From MED-G105 sp039819085 (GTDB lineage Bacteria; Pseudomonadota; Alphaproteobacteria; Caulobacterales; Parvularculaceae): a stretch of 64,000 nucleotides of DNA. The stretch covers positions 89,609 through 153,608 of the forward strand of contig JBCBSQ010000006.1 of assembly GCA_039819085.1 (NCBI GenBank). Direction: 5' to 3'. Below, piece after piece: positions 25,427-35,202 of this stretch; within the stretch, counting starts at the first letter, position 1, and the number at the start of each line of letters is the position of its first letter. The notes below the pieces were generated by a model. It did not search any database and had not been told where the DNA came from. It saw only the letters and a program-made list of their open reading frames with translations. The position numbers were made by a program, and so were the translations under genes.

Positions 25427-27157
25427 ATGGGCAACGCCGCAAGACACCTTGTTAAGCTAACCGGATCCCGGCGCAAAGATGGCGACGAGGACCGCGGCGC
25501 CGTGACCGCAAGCAAGGCGCGCGCGTCTGGCGATCATGGCGGCTACGAGGAAGACGCCTGGTTCGACGAGGAGCTGTCCGACGAAGAACTGGCGGCCCTT
25601 GGCGAAGAGGAGTTCGGCGACCTCGACGATCTTGACGACGAGGAGCTTCTCGAGGCCGATCTTGATCTCGACGACGAAGAGCTCGCGAACGCCGCCGACG
25701 ACTATGAGGTCGGTTCGATCATGCGCGCCGACGGTTTTGGCGTCGCTCAGGAATTTGATACGTATAACGACGAGCAGGCGGACGCGGACCCGGTAGGGCG
25801 GAACGACGTTGCCGGTGGCGGGCCGGATGCGCCGCCGCCGTTCGAGGACGCCGTCGAGGCGCCGCCGATGGACGAGCCTGTTGGCGGCGCTGCCCCGCAT
25901 CGCGCTTCCGCCACGGTCACTGCGCCGCCCGAGGATTTCGAGGAAATAGAATCTTCGGAAACCGACCATGTGCCGGTCCCGCGCATCTCTATCCACGCGT
26001 TTTGCGAATCCGAAGAGACGACCGCGCTCCTTGAGCGCGCGGCGATTGATCGGCGCCTCTCCAAGACGCACTTGACGATGCACATGGGCGGCATCGCCAA
26101 GGCTGTCGACCATTTTCAGACGAACACAACGCCGAACCTCATCATTCTTGAAGCCCTTTCAGGCGGCGGCACTCTTCTGAAGCAGCTCGGCGAGCTCGCT
26201 GAAGTCTGCGATCCGTCGACCAAGGTCATCATCATCGGGTGCGTCAACGATATTGCTCTCTATCGAGAGCTTATTCGCCAGGGCGTCAGCGAATACATCG
26301 TCAATCCGCATTCGCCGCTCCAGGTCATTCGTTCGGTATCGTCGCTTTACGTCGACCCGTCCGCCCCCCCGATCGGCAGGACGCTTGCTTTCGTCGGCGC
26401 GCGCGGCGGCGTCGGGTCTTCGACGATTGCGCACAATGTTGCGTGGACGGCCGCTGAGGAACTAAACAGCGACACGGTCATTCTCGATCTCGATTTGCCC
26501 TTCGGCACGGCGAGCCTCGACTTCGAACAGGACCCGACGTCCGGGCTGCTCGAAGCGCTCGCCTCGCCTGAGCGCCTGGATGCTGTGCTCCTTGACCGCC
26601 TGCTGCAAAAGCATACGGATCATTTGAGCCTCTTCACCGCGCCGAACCTGCTTGATCGCGACTATGATCTGGAGGATCAGGCGTTCGAGACCGTCGTTGA
26701 CGTTGTGCGCGGCGCTGCCCCGACAATCGTGATCGACGTCCCGCACGTCTGGACGAGCTGGTCTCGCCGATTGTTGCAGACGGCTGATGAGATCGTCATC
26801 ACGACGACGCCGGATCTCGCGGCGTTTCGTAATACGAAGAACCTCGTTGACGTCGTTTCAGGAGCGCGCCCGAACGACGCCGCGCCGCGGCTCGTCGTCA
26901 ACCAGTTCGATCAGAAGACATCTTCGGTGCAGCCGGAGCAGTATGCGGAGCATGTGGGACTCGATCCGATCTGCGTCATCAACTGGGAGCCGCAACTGTT
27001 TCATGCGGCGGCGACCAACGCCGCGCCCATCACCGAGGTTGGCCCAAAGACCCGCGCAGCGCACAGCATCAGCCATCTCGGCCAGGTCCTGCTCGGCCGG
27101 ACGGACCTTTCCGCCAAGCGCGGCGGCTTCGGGCTTGACCGCCTGTTCAAGAAATAG
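25427..27157 (+). CDS. cpaE: Flp pilus localisation ATPase CpaE with an acidic N-terminal extension
   Basis: 576 residues. The core (about 185-560) has a receiver-like domain (LIILEALSGGGTLLKQ) and a MinD/ParA-type ATPase with the deviant P-loop region FVGARGGVGSSTIAHNVAW near 325. CpaE directs pilus assembly to a cell pole in Caulobacter. The first 180 residues are unusual: between about 38 and 95 the sequence is dominated by Asp and Glu (FDEELSDEELAALGEEEF), followed by a Pro-rich linker. GGAG precedes ATG 25427. Typical CpaE proteins are shorter and lack so strong an acidic block. Confidence 0.92.
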   Translation: MGNAARHLVKLTGSRRKDGDEDRGAVTASKARASGDHGGYEEDAWFDEELSDEELAALGEEEFGDLDDLDDEELLEADLDLDDEELANAADDYEVGSIMRADGFGVAQEFDTYNDEQADADPVGRNDVAGGGPDAPPPFEDAVEAPPMDEPVGGAAPHRASATVTAPPEDFEEIESSETDHVPVPRISIHAFCESEETTALLERAAIDRRLSKTHLTMHMGGIAKAVDHFQTNTTPNLIILEALSGGGTLLKQLGELAEVCDPSTKVIIIGCVNDIALYRELIRQGVSEYIVNPHSPLQVIRSVSSLYVDPSAPPIGRTLAFVGARGGVGSSTIAHNVAWTAAEELNSDTVILDLDLPFGTASLDFEQDPTSGLLEALASPERLDAVLLDRLLQKHTDHLSLFTAPNLLDRDYDLEDQAFETVVDVVRGAAPTIVIDVPHVWTSWSRRLLQTADEIVITTTPDLAAFRNTKNLVDVVSGARPNDAAPRLVVNQFDQKTSSVQPEQYAEHVGLDPICVINWEPQLFHAAATNAAPITEVGPKTRAAHSISHLGQVLLGRTDLSAKRGGFGLDRLFKK

Positions 27158-27166
27158 GAGCGGCGG

Positions 27167-28615
27167 ATGTTCGGGCGTAGATCAGGGGAAGACGCGGCCA
27201 CGGCGCCGCCGCGGCCCGCCGAGGGGCGCGCAAATGAGGCTCGCCAGGAAAAACCGAGAGCCGCGGCGAAGTCCGCGCCGCCGCCCAAAGTGAAGACGCC
27301 GGAGGCGCCGAAGCTCGAAACGGTTTCCGTCACTGATCGGTCAGAGGAGTACTTCCAGACCAAGGCGACGATCTTCAACGCCCTGATTGATACGATCGAT
27401 CTCTCGCAGCTGGCTCAGCTCGATACTGACGCCGCGGCTGAAGAAATCCGTGACATCATCACCGAGATCATCTCGATCAAGAATGTCCAGATGTCGATTG
27501 CGGAGCAGGAATCGCTGCTGCAGGACATCTGCAATGACGTGCTTGGCTACGGACCGCTTGAGCCTTTGCTCGCGCGGGACGATATCGCCGATATCATGGT
27601 CAATGGCGCCAATCGCGTCTTTATCGAGGTCGGCGGCAAGATCCAGCTGACCAATGTCCGCTTTCGCGACAACAGCCAGCTGATGAACATCTGTCAGCGG
27701 ATCGTTAGCCAGGTTGGCCGCCGCGTCGATGAAGCAAGCCCGATCTGCGACGCGCGCTTGCCGGACGGCAGCCGCGTCAACGTCATCGCCCCGCCGCTTT
27801 CGATCGACGGACCAGCTCTCACCATTCGTAAGTTCAAGAAAGACAAGCTTACGATGGCGAATCTCGTCGACTTCAAGTCGATCTCGCCGGAGGGCGCGAG
27901 GGTGCTGGAAATTGTCGGTTCGTGCCGCATCAATACGCTGATCTCCGGCGGCACGGGCTCCGGTAAAACGACGCTTCTCAATTGCATGACGGGCTTCATC
28001 GAGCACGATGAGCGCGTCATTACCTGCGAAGACGCGGCTGAACTCCAGTTGCAGCAGCCTCATGTCGTGCGTCTTGAAACGCGTCCGCCGAACCTCGAAG
28101 GGCAGGGCGAAGTGACGATGCGTGACCTCGTCAAGAACTGCCTTCGTATGCGTCCTGAACGGATTATCGTCGGCGAGGTCCGCGGACCTGAAGCGTTTGA
28201 CCTGTTGCAAGCGATGAACACCGGCCATGACGGCTCGATGGGCACGCTTCACGCGAACAGCCCGCGCGAGGCCTTGCAGCGGATCGAATCGATGATCACG
28301 ATGGGCGGCTACAATCTCCCGTCAAAAACGATCCGTGAAATGATTGTCGGATCGATCGACATTATCATACAGGCTGCGCGACTGCGCGACGGCTCACGCC
28401 GCATCACGCACATTACCGAAGTGCTCGGTACTGAAGGCGAAACAGTGATCACCCAGGATCTATTCGTGTACGATATGTCTGGTGAAGACAATGACGGAAA
28501 GATCATTGGCCGGCATAAGTCCACAGGCATTGCGCGCCCGGCGTTCTGGGACCGCGCGCGCTATTACGGCCGCGATCAGGATCTCGCAGAGGCCCTAGAC
28601 GCGGCGCAGGACTAG
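27167..28615 (+). CDS. cpaF: Flp pilus motor ATPase CpaF/TadA
   Basis: 482 residues, a type II/IV secretion-type hexameric ATPase. Walker A GGTGSGKTT at 261-269; Asp/His boxes follow, including MNTGHDGSMGTLHANSPREA. The N-terminal 50 residues are basic and Pro/Ala-rich. It powers pilus extension, and in Caulobacter probably retraction, by acting on TadB/TadC. It starts 9 bases after cpaE with GGAGCGG upstream. Confidence 0.96.
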   Translation: MFGRRSGEDAATAPPRPAEGRANEARQEKPRAAAKSAPPPKVKTPEAPKLETVSVTDRSEEYFQTKATIFNALIDTIDLSQLAQLDTDAAAEEIRDIITEIISIKNVQMSIAEQESLLQDICNDVLGYGPLEPLLARDDIADIMVNGANRVFIEVGGKIQLTNVRFRDNSQLMNICQRIVSQVGRRVDEASPICDARLPDGSRVNVIAPPLSIDGPALTIRKFKKDKLTMANLVDFKSISPEGARVLEIVGSCRINTLISGGTGSGKTTLLNCMTGFIEHDERVITCEDAAELQLQQPHVVRLETRPPNLEGQGEVTMRDLVKNCLRMRPERIIVGEVRGPEAFDLLQAMNTGHDGSMGTLHANSPREALQRIESMITMGGYNLPSKTIREMIVGSIDIIIQAARLRDGSRRITHITEVLGTEGETVITQDLFVYDMSGEDNDGKIIGRHKSTGIARPAFWDRARYYGRDQDLAEALDAAQD

Positions 28616-28625
28616 GCGGCAGGGC

Positions 28626-29618
28626 ATGGATCGCCAAACACTCATTCTCGGCGGCTTCATTCTGCTTGCGATCGCCGCCGTCGCCGCAGCCTTGTTTGCG
28701 CCAACCAAGAAAGAGCGCGCGAACAAGCGTCTGACGTCGCTCGACAAGTACGGCAACGCGAAGCGCGCGACCGCATCCGCGGTCGATGACGCTGTTCAGA
28801 AGGAGAAGCGCAAAAAGGTCGCTGAAGCGCTCTCGCGAGTTGAGCAACAGAATAAGCAAGCGAAGAAAAAAACGCGATATTCGCTTGAACAACAGTTCGA
28901 GCAGGCGGGGCTAAGTTTCACCGTTCCGCAGTTTTACATTGGATCGGTCATTGTCGGCGCCTTCTTTGGCCTGATCGGCGTCATCTCCGGTCAACAGCAT
29001 TACGTGTCGGCCGCGCTCGCCTTTATCGGGGCGTTTGGCCTGCCGCGGTGGTTCGTTGGATTCGCCAAGAAGCGCCGTCAGAAGAAATTCGGCACTGAGT
29101 TTTCGAACGCAATCGACGTCATTGTGCGCGGCGTGAAATCGGGTCTGCCGGTCAATGAGTGCCTGAAGATTATCGCTGCTGAGGCGCCCGCGCCGGTGAA
29201 TGAAGAATTCCATCAGTTAACGGAGGGGCTCCGCATTGGCCTTTCGATGGAACAGGCGCTCGATCGCATGTTTGAGCGCATGCCGCTCCCCGAGGTGCGG
29301 TTTTTCGGCATTGTCCTGATGATCCAGCAGCAGACAGGCGGCAACCTCGCCGAAGCGCTCGGCAATCTCGCGAGCGTCCTGCGCGGCCGCAAGGTGATGG
29401 AGGGCAAGATCAAGGCGCTCTCCGCCGAAGCGAAGGCTTCCGCGATGATCATTGGCGCGCTGCCGTTTCTGGTGATGGGCGCGGTTAAGGTGATGTCGCC
29501 TGGATATCTCGATGTGTTGTTCGTTACGCCGGAAGGAAAACTCGTCCTTTTCGCGGCGGGCTTCTGGTTCACGACCGGCGTCCTGGTGATGCGGAACATG
29601 ACGCAGATTAAGGTGTAG
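28626..29618 (+). CDS. tadB: Inner-membrane platform protein TadB
   Basis: 330 residues. A GspF-type domain (about 135-265, with NAIDVIVRGVKSGLPVNECLK and FFGIVLMIQQQTGGNLAEAL) lies between N-terminal and C-terminal membrane helices. A charged cytoplasmic segment (KKEKRKKV-like, residues 25-85) follows the first helix. It forms, with TadC, the platform on which CpaF acts. It begins 10 bases after cpaF. Confidence 0.94.
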   Translation: MDRQTLILGGFILLAIAAVAAALFAPTKKERANKRLTSLDKYGNAKRATASAVDDAVQKEKRKKVAEALSRVEQQNKQAKKKTRYSLEQQFEQAGLSFTVPQFYIGSVIVGAFFGLIGVISGQQHYVSAALAFIGAFGLPRWFVGFAKKRRQKKFGTEFSNAIDVIVRGVKSGLPVNECLKIIAAEAPAPVNEEFHQLTEGLRIGLSMEQALDRMFERMPLPEVRFFGIVLMIQQQTGGNLAEALGNLASVLRGRKVMEGKIKALSAEAKASAMIIGALPFLVMGAVKVMSPGYLDVLFVTPEGKLVLFAAGFWFTTGVLVMRNMTQIKV

Positions 29619-29622
29619 CGCG

Positions 29623-30585
29623 ATGCTGGAGCTTCTTGTCGATCAGCAGTTTCAGGTGTCGGTTCTGGTCGCGCTTGCGGCGATCGCGACCGTTTACACG
29701 CTGGTTGAGCCTTTCCTCGTCAAGGACAGACTCGCTGAGCGGATGAAGGGCGTCGCGGACTACCGCGAACGCCTGCGCCAACAGCAGCGCGCGAGCTTCG
29801 CAAAGAAAAGTGGTATACGGAGCACCCCTCAGGGCATGCTCAAGGAGATTGCGGAGAATCTCAGGCTGTTTGAGATTTTCGACGCCGCCGAGGCCCGCAA
29901 GTCGCTGATGCAGGCCGGTTATCGCGGCGAAAAGGCGGTTGTCGTCTTCATGACCATCCGTCTCGGGGTCCCGTTCGCGCTTGCGCTTGTCGTCGGGATC
30001 TATGTCTACGCGCTTGACGATATGGGGCTCGATAGCCTCGGCCGTCTCCTCGCCACCATGTTCGGGTTTTTCGCCGGCTTCTATCTGCCGGTGATCTATA
30101 TGCAGAACATCAAGCAGAAGCGGCAGCGCCTGTTGCAGCTCGCCTGGCCCGACAGCCTCGACCTTCTCCTCATATGCGTGGAATCGGGCATGTCGATCGA
30201 GCTCGCCTTGCAGAAAGTGAGCGTCGAGGTCGGAGACGGGTGTCCGGAACTCGCCGAGGAGCTTGGACTGACCGTGGCGGAGCTGTCGTATCTGCAGGAG
30301 CGCCGGCAGGCCTATATGAATCTTTCGGAGCGCACGGGCCTGGAATCGGTCAAGGCCATGACGACGGCGCTTGTGCAATCGGAAAAGTACGGCACGCCCT
30401 TGGGGCAGTCTTTGCGGGTGCTCGCGGAGGAAAGCCGCATGGAGCGGATGCAGGAAGCCGAGCGCAAGGCTGCCGCCCTGCCGCCGAAGCTCACGGTGCC
30501 GATGATCGGCTTCTTCCTGCCGGTCCTGTTTGCGGTGATTATCGGACCAGCCGTGCTCGGCATTATGGGCGTCGAAGGGCCGTAG
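29623..30585 (+). CDS. tadC: Inner-membrane platform protein TadC
   Basis: 320 residues. GspF-like domain (LDLLLICVESGMSIELALQKV, SEKYGTPLGQSLRVLAEE) flanked by membrane helices, the last ending in PVLFAVIIGPAVLGIMG. Partner of TadB. It is the last gene of the visible operon, 4 bases after tadB. The usual tadD, tadE/G minor subunits are not here, so they must lie elsewhere in the genome. Confidence 0.94.
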   Translation: MLELLVDQQFQVSVLVALAAIATVYTLVEPFLVKDRLAERMKGVADYRERLRQQQRASFAKKSGIRSTPQGMLKEIAENLRLFEIFDAAEARKSLMQAGYRGEKAVVVFMTIRLGVPFALALVVGIYVYALDDMGLDSLGRLLATMFGFFAGFYLPVIYMQNIKQKRQRLLQLAWPDSLDLLLICVESGMSIELALQKVSVEVGDGCPELAEELGLTVAELSYLQERRQAYMNLSERTGLESVKAMTTALVQSEKYGTPLGQSLRVLAEESRMERMQEAERKAAALPPKLTVPMIGFFLPVLFAVIIGPAVLGIMGVEGP

Positions 30586-30615
30586 CAGGCCGCAGCGGGT
30601 CCACAGCGCGGGGGC

Positions 30616-32400
30616 TCAGTCTCTAGCGTCGCTCAGTAGAACATCCAGCGCTTCATAGACGGGCGCTTCGCCCGCCGCGACCTTGTCGCGAGAGGGCGTC
30701 GGCTGCCCGAAGCGTTGACGGTAGATCCATATATTGGTCAGGACCTTCTCGACATAGTCCCGGCTTTCAGCATTGGGAATCGTCTCGATAAAGAGCAGCG
30801 GATCGTCGATCCCGAGTTCTTTCTTCCAGCGTCGAAGATTGCCTGGACCGCCATTGTAAGCTGCGGCGAGGTCGAAGAGGTCGGCTTCGTCGCCTTTCTG
30901 AAGCAGATAATTGACGTACATCTGGCCGATCTTGAGGTTCAGGCCCGGGTCGAACAAAAGGTCGCGGCCGGCGCGCGACGCGAGGCGCCGGTCCTTGGCG
31001 ACATAGCTCGCCGTGCGGGGCATCACCTGCATCAGGCCGAGCGCGCCGGCGCGGCTCTTGGCGTCCGGTTTGAACTTCGATTCCTGTCGAATGAGGGCGT
31101 AAAGAATGGCGCGGTCGGTCTTGAAGCCGTCGGATGGCGCGTATCCTGGAACGGGGAAAAGGCCGGCGGCGAGGCCCTGACCCTGGCCTTGGCCCTTGCC
31201 AAGGAGCGCGGCGTCAATCTGCGCGGCCGGCAAGTCGAGCGCGGCGGCGAAGGAAAGCAGCGTCTCTGACTCGACATCCTTGGCGCGGCCATTCAGCCGG
31301 CGCAATTCGAGGTCGGCGTCAGCGTCGCGTCCGACCTGCTTCAGCGCGGCGATGCGCGCGACGGCTGCGTCCTTACGGGTGAGCGCCGCATAGTCCGCTT
31401 TCGTCAGCGCCGGGACGGTCCAGTCAAACGCATAGGTCCGGCCGAGTTGGGAAAGGGCGAGTTGGCCATAGAACGTCAGCGGGCGCGCCGCGGCGATCTC
31501 AAGGTTTGGCGCGACCCGATCGAGCCGGCCGATATTGAGGGCGGCGCGCGCCGCCCAGAAGCCCGCCGCCGCGCGCAGGTCGTCGTCCTGATACGGAACG
31601 CCCGCCATCTTGTCGAACGCGTCAGCGGCGCGCGTGAACTCGTTCTGACGATACGCGATAAGGCCTTCGATCCAGTAGGCGAGCACGGCCACGTCGCCAT
31701 TGCGCGCGGCGGCCGAAGCGGCGATCTTCTCCGCCTTGCCGACATATCCCTGAAAATAGAGGCTCGCCGCGATCCAGGAGCGCATGCGGTCATACTGGCG
31801 CGTGGTGATCCGCCGCGCGCGCAAATGCTGGTCGATCTCCTTCATGGCGGTGAGCGCGCGTTCGGTCTTGCAGAGCATCCGGACGCGGCCTTCAATCCGC
31901 TTTGCGCGGGGGCGGCTGACTTTCTCATAGTCGGCGACGAGCGCCGGCGGCAGCTCCCATCCGGGGGCTGAGCGCCATTCCCGCGGGAGCGGTCGAACAG
32001 GCGCGCTGGCGCGGCGTGGGCGACGCTTGAGCGCGAGCTTGTAAATTCGCGCCGCCTGCGGATGGTCGGCGTAGGACGACATCCAGTCGCGCAATTCGCC
32101 ATACTTGGAGCGGTACTTGGTGGGGTGCATGTAGCGCTGTTCAAGAACGTAGCCCATGATGACGCGATCGGAGAGGCGCGCGATCTTCGCGTCCGCCTCG
32201 GCCCACCGGCCGGTCGTCTGAAGGCGGAATATCTCGCTATAAAGATCGACGTCTTCTTCGCTGAGCGTGGTCGGCGTAAAGCCGCCCGCAGGCGCGGCGG
32301 CGCGCGCCGAAGCGGCGCTGCTGATCGCAATCGCCGCGGCGAACATCACCGCAAGGCCAATTGCTCTGATCGCCTGGTTCACATCCCGCGCTATACTCAT
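30616..32400 (-). CDS. Soluble lytic murein transglycosylase
   Basis: 594 residues, exported. A signal peptide is followed by a long helical superhelix typical of Slt70-like enzymes (with YLAIK-type TPR-like repeats). The C-terminal lysozyme-like domain (about 420-560) has the catalytic Glu in ALIRQESKF and the motifs GALGLMQVMPRTA and LAAAYNGGPGNLRRWK. It cleaves peptidoglycan between MurNAc and GlcNAc, forming 1,6-anhydro ends. ATG 32400 has GGAG upstream; a longer frame to 32430 adds ten basic residues. It converges on the tad operon, so it is separately transcribed; a role in making room for pili is only a guess. Confidence 0.92.
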   Translation of the reverse strand: MSIARDVNQAIRAIGLAVMFAAAIAISSAASARAAAPAGGFTPTTLSEEDVDLYSEIFRLQTTGRWAEADAKIARLSDRVIMGYVLEQRYMHPTKYRSKYGELRDWMSSYADHPQAARIYKLALKRRPRRASAPVRPLPREWRSAPGWELPPALVADYEKVSRPRAKRIEGRVRMLCKTERALTAMKEIDQHLRARRITTRQYDRMRSWIAASLYFQGYVGKAEKIAASAAARNGDVAVLAYWIEGLIAYRQNEFTRAADAFDKMAGVPYQDDDLRAAAGFWAARAALNIGRLDRVAPNLEIAAARPLTFYGQLALSQLGRTYAFDWTVPALTKADYAALTRKDAAVARIAALKQVGRDADADLELRRLNGRAKDVESETLLSFAAALDLPAAQIDAALLGKGQGQGQGLAAGLFPVPGYAPSDGFKTDRAILYALIRQESKFKPDAKSRAGALGLMQVMPRTASYVAKDRRLASRAGRDLLFDPGLNLKIGQMYVNYLLQKGDEADLFDLAAAYNGGPGNLRRWKKELGIDDPLLFIETIPNAESRDYVEKVLTNIWIYRQRFGQPTPSRDKVAAGEAPVYEALDVLLSDARD

Positions 32401-32464
32401 CTCGCTCCGCTCGCCCCGTTTCATGCGCATTCATTACGCGCCGGTCATTATCGCCGGATCGGCG

Positions 32465-33352
32465 TTAACCATCCGTCAACTTCTCGGCGAGGGCCTGCAA
32501 ATCCGCCCAAGCGAGTCGTTTATGCTCGGGGCGACGCAAAAGAAAGGCCGGATGGAACATCGGCAATGCTGGCGTTGCGCCGGCTGATGGCGTCTCGATT
32601 TGGCGCCATTTCCCGCGCGCGCGGGTAATGCCGGTCTGGCCGAGGAGCGCCTTCATGGCGACGCCGCCCATGAGGGCGATCGCCTTCGGCTGGCTGAGGT
32701 CGATGAAGCGGTCGACAAAGGGCCGGCAGATGAGCGTCTCGGCGTCCGTGGGCGCGCGATTGCCGGGCGGGCGCCAGTAAATGGCGTTTGTGATCAGCGT
32801 ATTTTCGTCCCGCGATCGGCCGATCGCCGCGAGCATCCGGTCCAGAAGGCCCCCCGCCCGGCCCACGAACGGCTTGCCGATGCGGTCTTCCTCCCGGCCC
32901 GGCGCTTCGCCGATGACAAGTAGGTCCGCGCCGACCGCGCCGTCATAGACAACGGTTTTGCGCGCGCCTTCTTTCAAGGGACATCCATCAAAGGCTTCAA
33001 TGGCGGCGGCGAGGCTTTCGATGTCTTTGCATGCCGCGGCGAGGCGCGCGGCCTCCGCGGCGGCCTCATCGGCCGTCGACGTTTCGGGCTTGACCACAAC
33101 CGCGGCGCGCTTGGGGGCGCGGCGCGCTTCGGCGGTGAAGGGGTTCGCCGGCTGCGCGCCGGCGGCCTCGGCAATCGCGCTATGGCCGATGGGCGTCGGC
33201 GGGGTCTCAATCCGCTCCGCCTCTGGCGCGGGCATAGCGGCGGCGCGCTCAAACGCGTTCTGCGGCGCGGACGCAGTCGCCTCGTCGACGTCCATGGCCG
33301 CATACCACCTCAACAGAGCGATGGCGCTTGAATGTGCGGCTGCGTCGGTCAA
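32465..33352 (-). CDS. Family 4 uracil-DNA glycosylase
   Basis: 295 residues. The C-terminal 190 match iron-sulfur UDGs that remove uracil from DNA: GEAPGREEDRIGKPFVGRAGGLLDRM, NAIYWRPPGNRAPTDAE and MFHPAFLLRRPEHKRLAW. Several Cys around CPLKEGARKTVVYDG and TLICRPFV could be cluster ligands. An Ala/Pro-rich linker (about 35-100) separates an N-terminal LLRWYAAM helix that is typical of alphaproteobacterial members. The TTG at 33352 is taken as start because that helix precedes the first ATG (33294). Confidence 0.9.
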   Translation of the reverse strand: MTDAAAHSSAIALLRWYAAMDVDEATASAPQNAFERAAAMPAPEAERIETPPTPIGHSAIAEAAGAQPANPFTAEARRAPKRAAVVVKPETSTADEAAAEAARLAAACKDIESLAAAIEAFDGCPLKEGARKTVVYDGAVGADLLVIGEAPGREEDRIGKPFVGRAGGLLDRMLAAIGRSRDENTLITNAIYWRPPGNRAPTDAETLICRPFVDRFIDLSQPKAIALMGGVAMKALLGQTGITRARGKWRQIETPSAGATPALPMFHPAFLLRRPEHKRLAWADLQALAEKLTDG

Positions 33353-33506
33353 TTAGGTCAATCGTCAGAAAATGAGATATGGGGCGTTGCGATCGTTCGT
33401 CGGCGAGGGGCGGCCCCGCCGCGGCGACGCGCATCATGGCGTTGCGCGGGCGAATTTGCCAGACAGGCGCGAGCTTGCGCATTTCGAGATTGGAATTGGA
33501 GGCGAC

Positions 33507-35195
33507 ATGGACGGCGGCGAGGCGGACGCAATCGAACGGGAAAGCATGGAGTTCGACGTAGTGATCGTCGGCGCCGGGCCGGCGGGGCTGTCCGCGGCGA
33601 TCCGTCTGAAACAGCGCGCGGAGAAATCCGGGACGGACATCAATGTCGTGGTCGTCGAAAAGGGTTCGGAGGTCGGCGCGCATATTCTCTCCGGCGCAGT
33701 GCTTGACCCCATTGGCCTCAATGAACTCTTTCCTGACTGGAAGGAGCGGGGCGCGCCACTCGACACGCCGGTGCGGTCGGAGTCGATTGCGCTTATGGGT
33801 CCAGGCGGGCTCCTTAATTTGCCAACGTTTCTCCTGCCGGCGGCGGAGCAGAACCACGGCAACTACATTGTCTCAATGGGCAATGTCTGCCGCTGGCTCG
33901 GCGAGCAGGCCGAAGCGATGGGCGTTGAAATCTATCCCGGCATGGCGGCGTCGGAGTGTCTGTTCGACGAAAAAGGCGCGCTCGCAGGCGTCGTCGTCGG
34001 TCAAGTGGGGGTCGGCCGCGACGGCGAGCCGAAGCCGGCGTTCGAGCCCGGCATCAACCTCCTCGGCAAATACGTTCTGATCGCCGAAGGCGTGCGCGGG
34101 TCCCTGGCGAAGCAACTGATTGCGAACTACGACCTCGACGCGGGCCGCGAGCCGCAGAAGTACGGCATTGGGATCAAAGAGCTTTGGGAGATCGCGCCGG
34201 AGAAACGCCGGCCGGGCCATGTCGGCCACACATTCGGCTGGCCATTGGACGACAAGACCGGCGGCGGATCATTCATTTATCACTATGACGATGGCACGGC
34301 GGCGGTCGGGTTCGTGGTGCACCTGAACTACGCCAATCCGCACATCTACCCTTACGGGGAGTTTCAGAAGTTTAAGACCCATCCGGCGATCGCAGAGCTT
34401 CTCGAAGGCGGCAAGCGCATCGCTTATGGCGCAAGAGCGATCACTGAAGGCGGTTTCCAGTCGGTGCCGAAGCTCGCCTTCCCAGGCGGCGCGCTCATTG
34501 GTTGTTCGGCGGGCTTCGTCAACGTGCCGCGCATCAAGGGCAACCACAACGCCATGCTGACCGGGATCATGGCCGCCGAGGCCGCGTTCGACGCTGTCTC
34601 CGACGGCCGCTCCGGAGATGCGCTCGAAGCCTATGAAGCGGCTTACGAAGTCTCCTCCGTCCGCAAAGAGCTGCAAAAGGCCCGGAACTTCAAACCGCTC
34701 TGGTCGAAGTTCGGCACGCTTTTCGGCGCGATGACGCTCGGCGGCGTCGACATCTGGACGAACGCGCTCATCCCCGGGTTTTCGTTCTTCGGCACGGTCA
34801 AGCACGGCAAGACCGACGCGACGGCGACCGAACCTGCGGATCGCCATAAAAAACCGGTCTACCCAAAGCCGGACGGGATCATTACGTTCGACCGGCTGAC
34901 AAATCTGTCCTTTTCCGCGACCAATCACGAAGAGGACCAGCCGGTTCACTTGCAGCTTAAGGACGCTTCAATTCCGATTAGCGTAAATCTATCGACCTAT
35001 GACGAGCCGGCGCAGCGCTATTGCCCCGCCGGCGTCTACGAGGTGCTCGCCGATGACGATGGGTCGAACCCAAGGTTTCAGATCAATGCGCAGAACTGTG
35101 TTCACTGCAAAACCTGCGACATCAAAGACCCGTCCCAGAACATCCTCTGGGTCACGCCGGAAGGCGGCGGAGGACCGAACTATCCGAACATGTAG
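33507..35195 (+). CDS. Electron transfer flavoprotein-ubiquinone oxidoreductase
   Basis: 562 residues. N-terminal FAD-binding Rossmann motif VIVGAGPAGLSAAIRLKQR, central ubiquinone region (KGNHNAMLTGIMAAEAAFDA), and C-terminal ferredoxin domain with CPAGVYE and NCVHCKTCDIKDPSQNI giving the four Cys of a 4Fe-4S cluster. It passes electrons from ETF (fatty-acid and amino-acid oxidation) to the quinone pool at the inner membrane. GGAGG precedes ATG 33507; the frame open from 33372 lacks support. The TPR lipoprotein gene follows after 7 bases. Confidence 0.96.
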   Translation: MDGGEADAIERESMEFDVVIVGAGPAGLSAAIRLKQRAEKSGTDINVVVVEKGSEVGAHILSGAVLDPIGLNELFPDWKERGAPLDTPVRSESIALMGPGGLLNLPTFLLPAAEQNHGNYIVSMGNVCRWLGEQAEAMGVEIYPGMAASECLFDEKGALAGVVVGQVGVGRDGEPKPAFEPGINLLGKYVLIAEGVRGSLAKQLIANYDLDAGREPQKYGIGIKELWEIAPEKRRPGHVGHTFGWPLDDKTGGGSFIYHYDDGTAAVGFVVHLNYANPHIYPYGEFQKFKTHPAIAELLEGGKRIAYGARAITEGGFQSVPKLAFPGGALIGCSAGFVNVPRIKGNHNAMLTGIMAAEAAFDAVSDGRSGDALEAYEAAYEVSSVRKELQKARNFKPLWSKFGTLFGAMTLGGVDIWTNALIPGFSFFGTVKHGKTDATATEPADRHKKPVYPKPDGIITFDRLTNLSFSATNHEEDQPVHLQLKDASIPISVNLSTYDEPAQRYCPAGVYEVLADDDGSNPRFQINAQNCVHCKTCDIKDPSQNILWVTPEGGGGPNYPNM

Positions 35196-35202
35196 TAGCG
35201 GA

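Noticed and set aside
34999..35202. An extended N-terminus of the TPR lipoprotein
   Set aside because: The extra 68 codons lie inside the ETF-QO ferredoxin domain in another frame and would bury the lipoprotein signal.
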